A DNA stretch of 64,000 nt from Branchiostoma belcheri (GCF_001625305.1 NW_017802591.1:321281-385280); one strand, 5' to 3'. Counted from the stretch's first letter, positions 18,026 through 31,085 are shown. Program-made: numbers and translations. The notes: a model not told the origin generated them from the letters alone.

Positions 18026-21000
18026 ATGGCGGTAATACATATATGTATTTAGTAAACAGGTAGATCTATTCTTGTAATGTTGATTAGACCTAACAGTAAA
18101 GAGGCTGCAAATAACAATCACGATACACTATGTAATAATTGGCTGTGTGTTGTGAAAGCAAAGGTGCTGGCAATTGTACATCATCTTTAGAAATGTGCAG
18201 TATCCCTACTATAGTGGCAGTACCAAATCTTTTCTTTGTTCTCAGACTTATCCTCTGTAATTTGTACTTAAGTGCTACAAACTGAAGTGAATTATGCAGT
18301 CAGACTTTTTACCCTCAGATTTATTAATTCAAATTATTCTCTATATGGAACAATGAATGTTCTTTGTGAAAGCAGATGAAAGTTTGGTAAGTTGAAAAAA
18401 AATTGCATTGATGCCCCTTTTTTGCAGGCGGAGGACATCAGCACACGACAGGATAGACCACTGGTGGCCACAGTTGGTCTGACTGCAGAGACAGAACAAA
18501 CAAGGTCTGTTTCACATTTTCTTTCTTTCTTTTTTTTTATGTTATAGTTAGGCAATTTACAGAGAACCAACTTGCAAACAAAGTCAAAATTGCAAGAGGA
18601 TATTTTCAATGTGAATGTTGGAAAACCAATTGTACAGCATTACATTACTCAGATGTCAGATTATGGAACCCCTTGTAGGGGTCCACTTACAAAAAGGGTT
18701 GGCAGGGAAGCAGGAGACACAACATTTTCCCCTCAAAACCAAGGCCTTGTCAGAACGAAGGGATAGTGATCAGAAGACCAGGTTAGAACTTCTCAAGGGC
18801 AAAGTATTTCACCCCTCCCACACCCTATATACATTGTAGATGTACATGGCCATGAGGCTCCATGGCTTATTTTTTTCTTCATGGCACTCCTCCTAGACAG
18901 GAATGTTTCTAGTTGGCCCCCTTTGAGGACCACCCCAGCAGTCCCTAAGCTCCCTAAGAATTAAAAATTTGTGATGTAGATGTAATCACTCCCTGATAGA
19001 GCTAGAAACCCACAATATGTATATGGTTTGACCAGGGAAATGTTATTAACCTAAACATTGGCTGTAACTAGAAAACGACTCAATCTTATTCAAAGTCATG
19101 CAAATTTCTTTCTTTCCCACTACATTTACTATGTTTCACCAAAAATGTACCTACCACTACGCTAGTTTGATGACTTGGAAGAAATTCTAGCTGACAAAAG
19201 TACTTGTTTTACTTCATAGCCTTGCAAGGTACACAAAGACCGACAGATACCTCCGGCTGTTTGAGCATGCAACAGGAAGGAGACGGGCTCTACTTGTCTG
19301 CATTGACCAATGGTCACCAGAGGGCATGGACTGTAAGTATTATTTGTTATTTGTAAATAATTCTTATGTCTATTGCACCATTTAAATCTATTTCCTTCGT
19401 TAATGTCATAATGGGATATTGCATTCTTCTCCCAAAATCCACCAAGCCTACTTTGCAGTGTTCAGAGGGCTAGAGGCTGACCTAACACTTCATATGTATA
19501 TATTGACCAATGGATCACAAGAAATTAGAAGTCCATAAGTTCCAGACAGGAAAGTTTGTCTTATTTACATCCACATTAAGGTTTAAAAGAGACTATTCTT
19601 TTACGTCAATGGAGGTTAGACATCCAGGTAATACGATACTCAAGCAACTGAAACAGTCAGTTTCCGAAATTGTATCCAGTTGCTTCAGTAAACTGCTTTT
19701 TGGCGTAGACTATTCTTTTGTTATCAGTAGAGAGCATAGTTCCTTACAATTCAAACAATTGATAAAATAAAATAATAATGAAACTTGTCAACTGTGTTGT
19801 TCTGCAGTTGAGACATTCATACAGAAAGCACATTTTCACAGTTTTGGTTTGGGAAGTTTGATTGTCAGGACCTACCCTGGCCATTTACAACAAACATTCA
19901 ATCATCGCAATAGTTTTTATTGCCTTTCATGTTACCTTCATCAGAAGGTTATGTGTTTAGGTACACCATACATAGGGGTTGCTGATTTTTTCAGTTATAA
20001 TTTGGGGTGTGGTGCATGTATCTTTGTGATATTTGGCAGGTAGGATGAGGTTGGGAAAAAGGAAGGTCAAGGTCAATTTTGGTAGCAATTTTGTAAAATG
20101 CAGCGGGGTACATGGTATGATATCTCGTGCTGTGGACATGCAATGGTCTTGATTTTTTACTGGGACATAGATGTTTGGACAGTAAGTATCTGATGTGGTT
20201 TTCAACGAAATAACTGCTTTTTATCTCGGCCGCCTGAGCGGCCGAGGTATTGTGCCCAAAAATAGGTACGTTGGATGAATAAATCTTGATTTCGACCGTG
20301 AAAACCAATGAAACCAATTACTCTGCATGTATACTTTACTTTGTGGGGTCGACCTACCGGATGATAGTGTCGTTATTCTTATACAACGAAGTTGTTAAAA
20401 AAGAGGAAATGCTGTTTACCACAAAACCATTGTTTTATATCATAGTATGCATTTAATGTTCTAGAATTTCGCTAATAGCTGCTGTAATTGGACCAATAAA
20501 TCAATGACATAAATTATGTTCATTAGCTGGCATATTTGCCTAAGTCGCAAGATATCGCTTTTGATTGGTGAATAAATCCCATGGGCTTTACGGAACCATG
20601 TAAAACGACAGGTAAGGCATGCACACACATAGTATGCATTAAATGTTATAAAGATTTGGTAATAACTGCTGCAATTGCACCAATAAACCAAGTTAAAAAA
20701 TTACTTTTTAATATTACTAGTACCTTGAGACATCTGAATAAGTCAAGACAAAGGTTATATGGAAGTGCACTATATTCCTCGGTCGCAAGATGTCGTTTTT
20801 GATTAGTGGCCTGAATGGAATTTCCCATATCGCAGACCCCGGATGTAACGCATGAGGCTGGTAAGGGCATTCTTAGTAAAAATAGCAAAATATCAGGAAT
20901 TATAAGGGTATTAGGCATAGAGCCATAGGATAAAAATAGAGCTAAAGATACTACGGGCAAGGGCAATCAATTACATTGTGTTTTATTCGTGCTGTTGAAC

Positions 21001-24000
21001 AGATTTAAACAGAGTTACGTTATCGCCCCCCTCCCCCCCCCCCGTGAAAATTTATGAATTCGTACAACATTACAATATGTTAGTGCATGGCAGGCTAAGT
21101 TTCTTGCTTTAATGCCAGGAGGTGCTCGTCAATTTTTAATGTCTTCTCTGCAGTGTCCCTGTCGTATTGTATTTAGTTTGATTCGTTCCATTATTTCTGA
21201 GAAATTGTAACTTTCAGGTGCGGGGGGGGGGGGGGCATGCACGTTCTATATACACTCCACTTGATTTTCGTATTAAACTGGGTTTCCATTAGCTACTGTA
21301 TTGAACGAATAACTCAGTGGTTTCAAACAATCTAAATTTTCCAGATTTCGAAGCTAATTTGCAATTGTATTTAAGTTAAATTTTCCCACCAAATAGCATA
21401 AATGAATCTCTATGTTTGAAAAATTTTGAAGACTTGCCATGTGCTAATAGCAAGAAGTATTCAATATGCATGTTCAATTGGATGCTATACTGATCAAGAA
21501 ATTATTTTTCTTCTCTTCCAGATGTGTCTTGGATTGCCCTGTTCTACACCAGACATACCAGAGCCATATTGAATACAAACTATATATATAATTGCACTTA
21601 TTATCAATAAAACCATGCCATTTTGTGTTGTCTCATGAAGTTATACCAAAATAAAACATTTCACTTTTGACACATGCATCTTTGCTCTTTATTCACCAGT
21701 ATTGTCCAGACATTACAATTTCAATGAAACATACAGATGAAACATAGTTCCTCTGTAATATACAACATGACACTACTGATTCCAAAAAATGTCTTCCCCA
21801 TACATAGAGATGTGTAACCTACTCTAACAGAGAAATTAGCTCCACATACATATCCTAAACTCTTTCCTGCCTCTCAAATCTTCAATCACAAATGAAAATC
21901 TGTATCTCTACCTAAACATTTTCCCTCCCAACATCTGCTTCGAGATTAATATTTTTCACTAATTCCATTCAAGCAAATGACAATGGAAGCCTTGACAATG
22001 GAAACTTATTACCCTGTTTGGTGTTACAGGTATGAACATACTTGGTAATACATTCTTTCCTCTCTAGCAGTTACACAAATCTATGTGGACATCCTCCAAG
22101 AACACAAAACTACATGGCCAGCGGCCGAGATAAACTTTTTTCAAAAGTCTTGTTTAGAGCTGTTATGGTCATTTGTATGACGGATTGTGACAAGACTTTG
22201 AGGGGATAACTTTTGATGTTGTGAATGTTTTTTTCCCATTTTTTGTAGGTAGCTTGTAGTGTTGAAAAGAAGTTTAAGTTCGCATTTGGGAATTCTAGTG
22301 ACTTTAGGTTTGACATGCTTCGAATGTAACATTCGAATTGCCTTTGAATGTAGGCAATTTTGTAAACAGTTGCATTAGCTGTGAGAACCTCAATGGCTGT
22401 GAGTAACTGAAATACTTTTTAATCTGTGAAGGTGGTCACACTCACAGCCGTTTTTTCGTGTTCGCAGTGGTAATGCACGATTGTGTATTTTTGCCGTTGC
22501 TGTTTTCTCGGACAATGCAATATTTCAGATGCACCCCTACAATTATGAGGCAAATTGGGATGGTAAAAAAAAAACCTGTTCTTTGGAATAGCAGAGGGGG
22601 GAGTAAAAACTTCAAGCAGATGTTCGGAGGGGTCAATAAGTGGTACCAGATGTTTTTGTCCCCATGCCTAAAGGTATGGGCCATTTTGAAAAGATGTTCG
22701 CAGCCAAAACGCATTGTTCTGTACGTAGCATTTCTGTGTAATTGGGCATGTGGTGTGTCATTATGTCTGTGGTGGTCTTTTTATTTTTACCGTAGCAGTG
22801 TTGATATTAAAGTAAATGCATATTTTAGAAACATCCCTACTTTTACAATCCTGTGGAATACAGGTTTTTTTTCTGAACAGGGGAATAAGGGAGCTGCTCC
22901 CTCATGTAACCAGCAAGCTCCCTCATACCAAATTTCAGATTGAACCCTAAGTGGCTACTCTTTTTAAAAAAATCCCTCCTCGGTCGCTTCGTTCCTTGTC
23001 ATGATTGCGATCTGCTCCCTCATGCTAAATTTTTCTAGAAAAAAACCTGGAATAGGCCGTAGGTTTAGGTAGTTGTCTTGTAGCAGAGGTTCTTTAAGCA
23101 GATATTAGGTGGCTGTTGTGCATAATGGTGGCGAGTATCTTTGGACTGTGGTTTGCACCTACTGCGATACCCTGTCAAATGAATATTAATATGTAGTAAA
23201 TGAAAGATATTGTTATGAAAGCTGACTTTGTTCATCTATTTACCTTGTCGTGTTGTTGATTTTATGTAGCCTGTCAGTCTACAACTGTTTCCCCAATTAA
23301 GGGGGTGGCAAACCTCTGGGCAGGTGGCCACCAGGAGCGCAATTTTTTAGTCAGGCTAGATTATTAGACCAGAAATTTAGCCATACATACACTATACTGT
23401 TTTCAAACTGCAAAATATAAAACTTCACGGAGAATTATCACCTATGGACACTTGTTTGATTTCTTTTGCAAGACATGAAGAGGTATGGCCTTGAGGCAGG
23501 ACAGCTCCCATCACTGGTGGTGTCCATGGCAACAAGGGACCCAATTGTTGCCAAAACACTGGAGGGTGGTATGTTATTTTTACGTACTCATTATGTACTC
23601 ATGATGTGTCCTCAAAATGTTAAAAACACTCCCAACATTGAATATGTATTTTGCACTATTGACATCAATAAGCAATCACATCGACATCACCGCTAGCCAG
23701 TCAGATGCACAACACACCATGTGTACAAGTACTACTACAAGGCTACTCTAAGCGTGTCCACAAACCTCACATTTTCATTTTTATGTCTCCCAGGAACGAG
23801 TCCCAGAAAATGTAGTTAAGCCCAAAATCTCTAAAATTTAGAATATACCCCACAAGATTCCGGTCCTGAAATACTGGTACTGGAAAAAGTACCCATCCTG
23901 TAACATCCGGTAACACACATCTGGGGTGGTGTCATCTTTATGAAGTTAGCACCTTTGCAGCTCTATTGATTCGGGCAACAGGTTTGCAAACACATTCAAC

Positions 24001-24862
24001 TAACTGTGAACCCTGCTCTGCTCCCGCCAGCCATTGCACTATCCATCTCCACAACCAGAATGCCGAATAGTGGCCCGAGTACCCAGTTTGCATTTTATTT
24101 GTGTAATTGAGAAAATCAAGAACACAGTGTGTTATTGTATGGAGTGCACAGTGTATGTGTGTTCAGTTACTGTAGCATATAAATTGATCTCAGCAAAATC
24201 TCAGCAAAAACTCAATGGCCATGGTCAGTCTAAAGGACATATAACATCCCAAAACAGACTTCCAAAGATGCCTGCTGTCAAAAGCCTTGTATTTTAAGTA
24301 TCAATTTTGATACAAGGTACAATCCTATAATAATGAGTTCATTTTGTCATTTGTAACAGGAATGATGGATTGCAGCACAGATGAGCTGCATGCTGCACTA
24401 GAGGATTATTGCAGTGTTTGGTCACTGTAAGTTCTTTGCTTTGTTATATTTCCCTCAATATATTGTGGTATCATATATTGTCATATGTGGTCACTTGATG
24501 TTATAGGGGCATAGTGCAATGCATGTTTTCTCATTGCCGGCATTTCATTGCAGCGTATTCAAGTTGTAAGGTATATTTGTATGAAATAAGCCAAGTGTCA
24601 AAATGTATGGCAAAGTGTAATATGCAAACCTTTAGTTTCTAGTTTACCTTCCCAAAGCATGACTATGTTTTAGTATATTCTGCCTCGTTTATTTTATTGA
24701 TAAGGATATTGAGCGATCGCATTATGGCTATTTGTTAAACACCACAGCTCTACAAAGTGATAGCCTACACAGTATCTGTCATTTATCAATCAAATCATAT
24801 TAGTCGTATGTCTGACATGCATGCCTTACATTGAATGCTTCCATTATTCTCTTTGCAGATAA
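18026..24862 (+). CDS. six-exon gene for an unrecognised 120-aa protein
   Basis: The coding exons 18026-18031 (end of exon 17943-18031), 18428-18504, 19220-19332, 23473-23568, 24360-24426 and 24859-24862 join with GT-AG borders and matching phases into 363 nt including the stop. The start ATG sits in ACCAATGGCG and spans the junction so that the protein begins MAAEDISTRQDRPLVATVGL. Later parts read 'YLRLFEHATGRRRALLVCID', 'MKRYGLEAGQLPSLVVSMAT' and 'STDELHAALEDYCSVWSL'. There is no signal peptide or membrane segment, so a soluble intracellular protein is likely. AATAAA follows at 25376-25381. I do not recognise the family. The intron of 4.1 kb holds a TIR element and a family-E repeat. Exon 17943-18031 is also open in another frame (DRPPCYSHQVLCAGWFDE), so the start is uncertain; the four middle exons are the solid part. 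Confidence 0.6.
19605..19710 (+). repeat. family-F repeat
   Basis: TTAGACATCCAGGTAATACGAT and the tail TCCAGTTGCTTCAGTAAACTG match the repeat ends at 50740-50806 and 5541-5662. It is intronic in the 120-aa gene. Confidence 0.65.
19808..20043 (+). other. candidate alternative last exon 1
   Basis: After the acceptor TTCTGCAG the frame set by the donor at 19332 stays open (FETFIQKAHFHSFGLGSLIV...) to a stop at 20041-20043. The second half runs into a hairpin-headed repeat (TTACCTTCATCAGAAGGTTA near 19929), so only the first part resembles host coding sequence. Confidence 0.3.
20220..22134. mobile_element. possible 1.9-kb TIR element
   Basis: TTTATCTCGGCCGC (20220-20233) is inverted at 22121-22134. 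The left end also forms its own palindrome CGGCCGCCTGAGCGGCCG. No transposase frame was found inside, and no target duplication is evident. The candidate last exon at 21522 lies within it. Confidence 0.4.
21522..21611 (+). other. candidate alternative last exon 2 with overlapping poly(A) signal
   Basis: The acceptor CTCTTCCAG at 21521 joins the donor at 19332 in phase (T|AT), giving 'YVSWIALFYTRHTRAIL...' to TAA at 21608-21610. The stop lies inside AATAAA (21606-21611). Confidence 0.4.
22428..23460 (+). repeat. family-E repeat copy 3
   Basis: The left part (GTGAAGGTGGTCACACTCAC, then CGTGTTCGCAG) and the right part (ATGGACACTTGTTTG) match copies 2 and 4. It ends just before the acceptor at 23472 of the 120-aa gene, so the repeat may supply part of that 3' splice signal. 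The 161-codon frame at 22458 has no transposase features. Confidence 0.7.
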
Positions 24863-25400
24863 GGACATGATATCGATGGAGATGAGGCAGCAGGCATGAT
24901 GGATGGCCAGCAAGGCGCTGATTGCTCCGTTTTTTGTTCTTTTTAAGGCATAGTTGACCTCTCATTGTTGGGATTCGTGGGCTTCTCAAATTGTTGATGT
25001 AGGGGAAGCTGGAGCAGAAAAGGGGGCTTGAAACGTTTTTAAAGGTAGAACCTTTCCCATAGAGAGGAAAGTATTTATAACAGAAAAGGTTTTTGTTTAA
25101 GGTGACCACCAGTGCAGGCGGGAAGAGTGGCTGCCTTCCCTCACCCCTGATTTTGCACTGTTTTCTGATTTGCTCTCTGTTTCTTTCCTATATCCAAGCT
25201 TGTTTGTTGGAGCGGCGTATCAAATAAGCTTGGCTATAAGAAAGCAGGATTGATCAGAAAGCAGTGCAAAATCAGGGGGGAAAGGCAGCCACTCTTCCCG
25301 CCTGCAACTGAGTATATGAAATATATTTATATTTATATAAGCGTAATTTATACAAATGGTTCTTGTTATTTTTTCAATAAAGACGTTTACTTAAAAGCTG
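24863..25400 (+). other. probable 3' UTR of the 120-aa gene
   Basis: The segment follows the predicted stop and ends soon after AATAAA (25376-25381). A short inverted copy of a GCAGGCGGGAAGAGTGGCTG block (25115) recurs at about 25286-25306, forming a large hairpin. Confidence 0.45.
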
Positions 25401-26100
25401 ATATTTTCTGTGTCTGTTTTCTTGTCCATGGTACTTGCGAGCGAGGTATGTTTGAGACCACAAGGCACTAAGAGTGGTACAGAGGCCTATGGTAGATGGA
25501 AAAGGAAGTATGTAGCATTTAAGGATATTCGGACATTTCTTGGCCTTATTAAAAGTAGGAGGGGGGCTAGACATTAATAAGCTGGTGTACAGTGTATAGT
25601 GTGTGGAAGATAAAGGCCATATAGTAATTTACACCCCAATACACACCCGTAAGTGTCAATACACAGTCGCATAAGTGTGAATACACATACCACACATATA
25701 TAGTTATCTTAAAGTAATTTATACAAATTGTTCACGTTATTTTTGCTTGAAAAAGGTTTCTTGTGCAGGGTACTTTCGTGCGAGCAAAGGTGAACAGGAG
25801 CTAATTTATTTCCACCTTGACATGACAGGAAAAACGCTGGTTATTAGGCACAAAGAGTAGTAGAGAGTAGTATACATAGGCATATGGCAGATGGAAAAAG
25901 TACAGGTAGTGTGGCTACATTAGGCGGACATTTCTTGGCCTTATTAAAAGTGGGATAGACATTAAATAAGCTCGGTTTCATTAATACACATCCATTGATA
26001 TTAATTCACACAAAAGGCCATATAGTAATTCACACCCAATACACATCGCAAAGTGTAAATACACAATCACATAAGTGTGAATACACATACACAATACACA
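25401..26100. other. intergenic, internally repeated
   Basis: Phrases such as 'GGACATTTCTTGGCCTTATTAAAAGT' and 'AAAGGCCATATAGTAATT' occur twice about 400 bp apart (25530/25928 and 25611/26012). This suggests a degenerate direct duplication. No gene is seen. Confidence 0.5.
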
Positions 26101-26106
26101 TAATCC

Positions 26107-26410
26107 TCGACCGTGTCTATTTCGACCGTGTCTATCTCGACCGTGTCTATTTCGACCGTGTCTTTCTCGACCGTGTTTTTCTCGACCGTGTCTATTTCGA
26201 CCGTGTCTATTTCGACCGTGTCTATTTCGACCGTGTCTTTCTCGGCCGTGTTTTTCTCGACCGTGTTTTTCTCGACCGTGTCTATTTCGACCGTGTCTAT
26301 TTCGACCGTGTCTATTTCGACCGTGTCTATTTCGACCGTGTCTATTTCGACCGTGTCTATTTCGACCGGGTTAATTCTCGACCGTTGATATCAGTCGACA
26401 AATTCTCGAC
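26107..26410. repeat. 15-bp minisatellite TCGACCGTGTCTATT
   Basis: About eighteen units are in nearly perfect register to 26375, then looser TCGACCGTTGATA copies follow. Two sub-variants (TCTATT and TTTTTC/TCTTTC) are arranged in blocks. The period is divisible by three, which keeps frames open; this is not evidence of a gene. Confidence 0.95.
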
Positions 26411-27336
26411 CGTTGATAACCGTTACGATCGTAGATATCGTTCATAACGGTTGAATAATCACCGAGCGGTTTAATCGCCACATGTCCGCGCACGTAAAAT
26501 GGTGTCGTTGCACCACTAGCGCGACGGGCTTACAAAGTTAAAAGCTGGGCCGTAAACTACACATTAGCCGAATTTTGAAACTATAGACTGTATGTCATAG
26601 TGCACACTTTACATCACATAGTGTACACTTTACATCACTTCAGAATATATAGTGATTATATTTTGCTAATGAATTTGTTATTTGCCCCAACATAAAATGT
26701 ATGAAGCTAGAGGAAACAGATTTTGTTAGGTCCACACTACAGTAGTGCACGGCGAGGTCGGATCAGTCTATTGGCTATCATAAGGGGGTGGGGGTTCTCC
26801 AAAAATTAAGGTCTGAAAAACATTGTAAAACAACTGCGGAATAACGTATTGCTTTATTTACAGTTCCAAAGCAGTTCCTTAGAACCCCAAAAAATACTAG
26901 AATATATACTTCCTTCTGAAATCAATTATGGGAGCATAGTTAACGCATAGTTAACTTCTTTAAAAATACTGTACTGGCAACACCAACATTTGCATTGTGA
27001 CAATGTGACCAGTCAATAGAGCTCTGGACTGCAGAATCGATAGAATCGGAATAGACAGAACCATAGTACATCTGCATGCCTACCTAGAATAGATTTAACA
27101 ATAGAAAAATCTTAGAAAAATATGTTCATAACTTGCACCTTGACGGACCCCGGGACTCAGACAGGCGGCCACATTCATGTCATATCTCCCCACTTTTAAA
27201 GAAGAACTTTGCTGCATGACAATTGCACATGGCACAATGCGCATGGCAACAATTATTGAACAAAGTGCAACAAAAATGTATAGTATAAGACCTAATAAAG
27301 AATAAAACCTAACAAATCCTAGTTAGTTCACACATT
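26411..27336. other. intergenic, nothing recognised
   Basis: No domain-bearing frame, RNA gene or repeat signature was found apart from a doubled 'ATAGTGYACACTTTACATCA' near 26598-26640. Confidence 0.45.
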
Positions 27337-27389
27337 TTGTTGTTCCGCAGAAAAAGCCTCACCAGGCTGGTGAGATGTTAGAAGACTCC
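27337..27389 (-). pseudogene. LRR-exon relic of the kinase-receptor type
   Basis: These 53 bases match RTK exon 1 around 16069-16122 with only a few changes (shared GTTGTTC-GCAG, CCAGGCTGGTGAGATGT, GAAGACTCC). Read on the minus strand they give VF-stop-HLTSLVRLFLRNNK, a single LRR unit with a stop. No further LRRs surround it. Confidence 0.8.
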
Positions 27390-30300
27390 CAAAATTAAGT
27401 GTCACCTTACTCAAACAAAAGGGGCTAGTACAAGTCTGCCTTTGATATATTGTTACAATCGAGGGGGGCTAATTATGTGTTTAGGTATTTTTCTGATAAC
27501 AAAGCAGTCTTTTACATTGCCTGTAATATATTTAAATCTGCCCAAACCATCGAGTCTCTTGAGATCTCTCGAAAAGTACCATCGCCTTAAAGAAATGATT
27601 TTTCTTTTCGAAATAATGGGAAAATTAATGCGCGCGCAGATGTCAGCACTCACAAATTTAGTTGCTGTGACCTGAAGAACTCAACAATACAGCGCACAGC
27701 AATGGCTACGAGAAACAAGGGATTGACCCGTCACCAAAATCTAAAAGAGTACTTATAGCCGAGTCGTCGCTGAGAAACAGTACCATGAGAACTGTGAACT
27801 CTGTTAAACCCTGGGAGACGGGAACAAATATGATAATGATGAACAGAAATGCATGCGTAGTTCTGGCACTGTAAACAGATACAGGATATGAGGACAAGGA
27901 AACGGATATAAGGGCTGCTACTGACACGAGAATCGTGCTAAAATTAGGAAACATCGTAGCGACAACCGACTTCAAATTGGAGACAGAATCGGAAATGACG
28001 TCGTCTGTCGGAAACCTGTATAAGAGACTATTTACTACCATTTAATACCATTAATTAGCATTTTTCCCATCATTTTATACTTAAAGCGTTTAAAAAAGTT
28101 TCAAAGCAAGCTTCATGAGGAGTCCCTTTATTTTTGGTACCACCAATAAATCGTTAGAGCAAACCTACGATACAAAACCGTTTTTAGTAAGCAACCGTTT
28201 TCCGTCAGTGACATCGCATGTTTGTGTCGAATGAAACGAATGACCAGAAAATTGTCTCTGAAAATCCAGTTTTGCCGCATGCACTGAATTTACATTGGGT
28301 ACCTTTAAAGCAATGGTCACATCTTGGTTTTGTACGATGTTATAACAGAACCGATTAAAAAAGGATGGTCAGCAGCAATGTTTACCGTCACAGGGCAGCG
28401 ATATGTTGTACCACACATCTCCGTATGAAACTTGTCTCCCATCGAATGTAACAAGAGCCATACGACTTTTTCACAGATTCGTGGAGTATTTATAGATTTT
28501 TTTTTAAATTACAAGAGAGTTCGTTGCAAGTTCTGGCCCGTGGGCTAATTGCGAATAGTTCACTTAACACAGGCTTGTACACTTCATCTAAGGTAACTTG
28601 AGTATGAGGTAGGTTTATTTATTTTGTTGTCTGTCATATGCATGTCAAGAATAAAACAGGCCTCAGTCGAAACTTGTTAAACAAATACACCAGAACTTTC
28701 CCACTATCTCAGAAATGATGACGTCGATTCCTTTCTACAACCTTTTTGACTTTTTCATTTTAGAAAAGGTGACTGTAGTGATGTGAACTAAGTAAATGTG
28801 TTAGTATTGCTCCACCCACACATACCAAGGCAGACCAAGGCCACGCAGCAGTAATAGAGGACAGATGTTAGACTTAGCCCTCCTACAAACTTGTCACTGT
28901 ATATACGAGCACAGTAGAGTACAGTCATGAAAACTCCTCCGGTGTGAGATTCATTATTGAGTATTCTTGAGTGTTGGAGAGAACACTACAGTCACTGTGC
29001 TAGTCTCAATGTTTTGTTTGTCTTTCGTGAATGTAAGAAATTCGATATCGACTTTAAGACCATTAAACTCATACTCTAGTGTTACACCTAAACTTAAGCA
29101 GAAGCATGGCTCACTGTGTTATGTCAAAAAGAGGAACAGAACTTATATGCTCAGAGAATGTCGGAAAGACATCCGGTGATAAGAGCTGTGGTCGTGACCA
29201 TACATTTCCTGCAATCTTAGGTGAAGTCCCTTACAGGGTATATCATATCCTTGTATGATCGTCAAACAAATAGATTGCCTAGTCCAGATTTTACACCAAT
29301 ATTGAAATTACTATAGAAATACATTAACACCTGGTATCAGTAAGTGCCTAGCCTTGCTGTCAGTACATATTTACATTACAGTTGTTGCCGCAACATTTTT
29401 GTCCTGCTGTCATTTTTTACACAATATTTTCAAATAATTTGATGTTTTTATCAGGTAACAGATCCTTCAATTTTTTTTTACATCCGCGCGCATGAACTTT
29501 CGGCCGTTTCAAAACAAGTTTTGAAGCATACTGTAAATCGTATAAAACAGTTGCAACATGAGCACATATGTACCGTTGGCTGCAAAAAGGAATATTGGAA
29601 AACAATACCAATGTCGTAGAATGTCTAGAATCAAACGAGAAAGACGAAAATGAAAAGAAATGAATTTGAAGAGTAGGTTATTCGCCAAACCATACTGTGT
29701 ATACTTCAGCCTTCGTGACCAAGTAGATTTTATAATGAAAACAACTTTTTTTGCTAAACTTTTTTTTATTCGCAAGATGGCATCAGTCTTTTGGGTCCCA
29801 GAGGATGTCATCCATATAATCAAATCAACATGGCCTAAATATGAACGGATTCGCCCTAACGCAACAGGAAACTGCTGGTTGTTTAGCCGCACATTTCGAG
29901 CAAACTGTTACTGTAGTATTATGACACGAGGCTAAAACCCCTGTCACAATTCAAAACCTTCCCCAAACAGGGCCGACAATTTGGCTGAAGTCCGGGAGCT
30001 GTCTGACATGATTTGGGCTACGCCAAGCTTCCAATACGAATCATATCGAATTTGAGTTGAATTTGAGTCAAACTTCCTCTGAATACCAGCCACCCATGGC
30101 CGAACCGCCCGTCCAACATTCGGCTGGCGCAGCCGAACTGTAGCAGACCTTTCTAAACATTAGCCAACCACAACCTAATTAGATTAGACCTAAACCTCAG
30201 TTTGGGGAAGCTAAGCCAGTGTTCAAGAGGCTACATTGGCTGTCACATATAGCTAAACATGGTCTCCCGAACACTGCCGAACTCCTCCAAACTATGGTTA

Positions 30301-30905
30301 GTGGTAGGCCGAGAGCAGGAAGAAGAGGACTACTTCAGCATAGTCTCACACAAACCGAACTTTGGACAACATCCATAGTCTGGAGTGATGAATGCTGAAA
30401 CCAAAAGACGTGATAGGTGCTCCAAACTNNNNNNNNNNNNNNNNNNNNGCCGACAATTTGGCTGAAGTCCGGGAGCTGTCTGACATGATTTGGGCTACGC
30501 CAAGCTTCCAATACGAATCATATCGAATTTGAGTTGAATTTGAGTCAAACTTCCTCTGAATACCAGCCACCCATGGCCGAACCGCCCGTCCAACATTCGG
30601 CTGGCGCAGCCGAACTGTAGCAGACCTTTCTAAACATTAGCCAACCACAACCTAATTAGATTAGACCTAAACCTCAGTTTGGGGAAGCTAAGCCAGTGTT
30701 CAAGAGGCTACATTGGCTGTCACATATAGCTAAACATGGTCTCCCGAACACTGCCGAACTCCTCCAAACTATGGTTAGTGGTAGGCCGAGAGCAGGAAGA
30801 AGAGGACTACTTCAGCATAGTCTCACACAAACCGAACTTTGGACAACATCCATAGTCTGGAGTGATGAATGCTGAAACCAAAAGACGTGATAGGTGCTCC
30901 AAACT
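27390..30905. repeat. tandem duplication copy 1 (about 3.2 kb, plus gap repeat)
   Basis: The stretch from TTAAGTGTCACCTTACTC to GGTGCTCCAAACTAAG matches copy 2 (31086-34496) nearly base for base. Small frames recur in both copies, including a plus-strand 'KQKHGSLCYVKKRNRTYMLR' peptide (29090 and 33150) and a hydrophobic minus-strand stretch (27706-28041, frameshifted by 1 nt in copy 2). I cannot name any gene. The part 30449-30905 is a second, identical reading of 29972-30428. Confidence 0.85.
30429..30448. other. assembly gap (20 N)
   Basis: The 457 bases before the gap (29972-30428) are repeated exactly after it (30449-30905). This is expected from two contig ends that were not merged. Confidence 0.95.
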
Positions 30906-30919
30906 AAGTGCTTAAAAAT

Positions 30920-31085
30920 ACCATCATACCAAATATCATCACAATCCATAAAGGCGTTCTTGTTGCGGAAACACACACACACAGACAGACAGACACACAC
31001 AGACAGACAGACACACACACACACACACACAGACATACAGACAGACACGCCAAAAACAATACCTCCATTTTTCATGGAGGTAATT
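30920..31085 (-). repeat. hairpin-ended repeat with CA/CAGA array
   Basis: On the minus strand it begins with the hairpin ACCTCCATGAAAAATGGAGGT, then a TG/TCTG array, then 'GTTTCCGCAACAAGAACGCC'. Related ends are at 15277-15386. It lies between the two tandem copies and may mark the duplication breakpoint. Confidence 0.65.

Noticed and set aside
22458..22943. 161-codon frame in family-E copy 3
   Set aside because: The other copies do not keep the frame, and no transposase or other motif is visible.
25995..26447. 150-codon frame with a DRVYF repeat
   Set aside because: It is the translation of the 15-bp minisatellite; the other frame (STVSI) is equally open, and there is no start context or splice signal.
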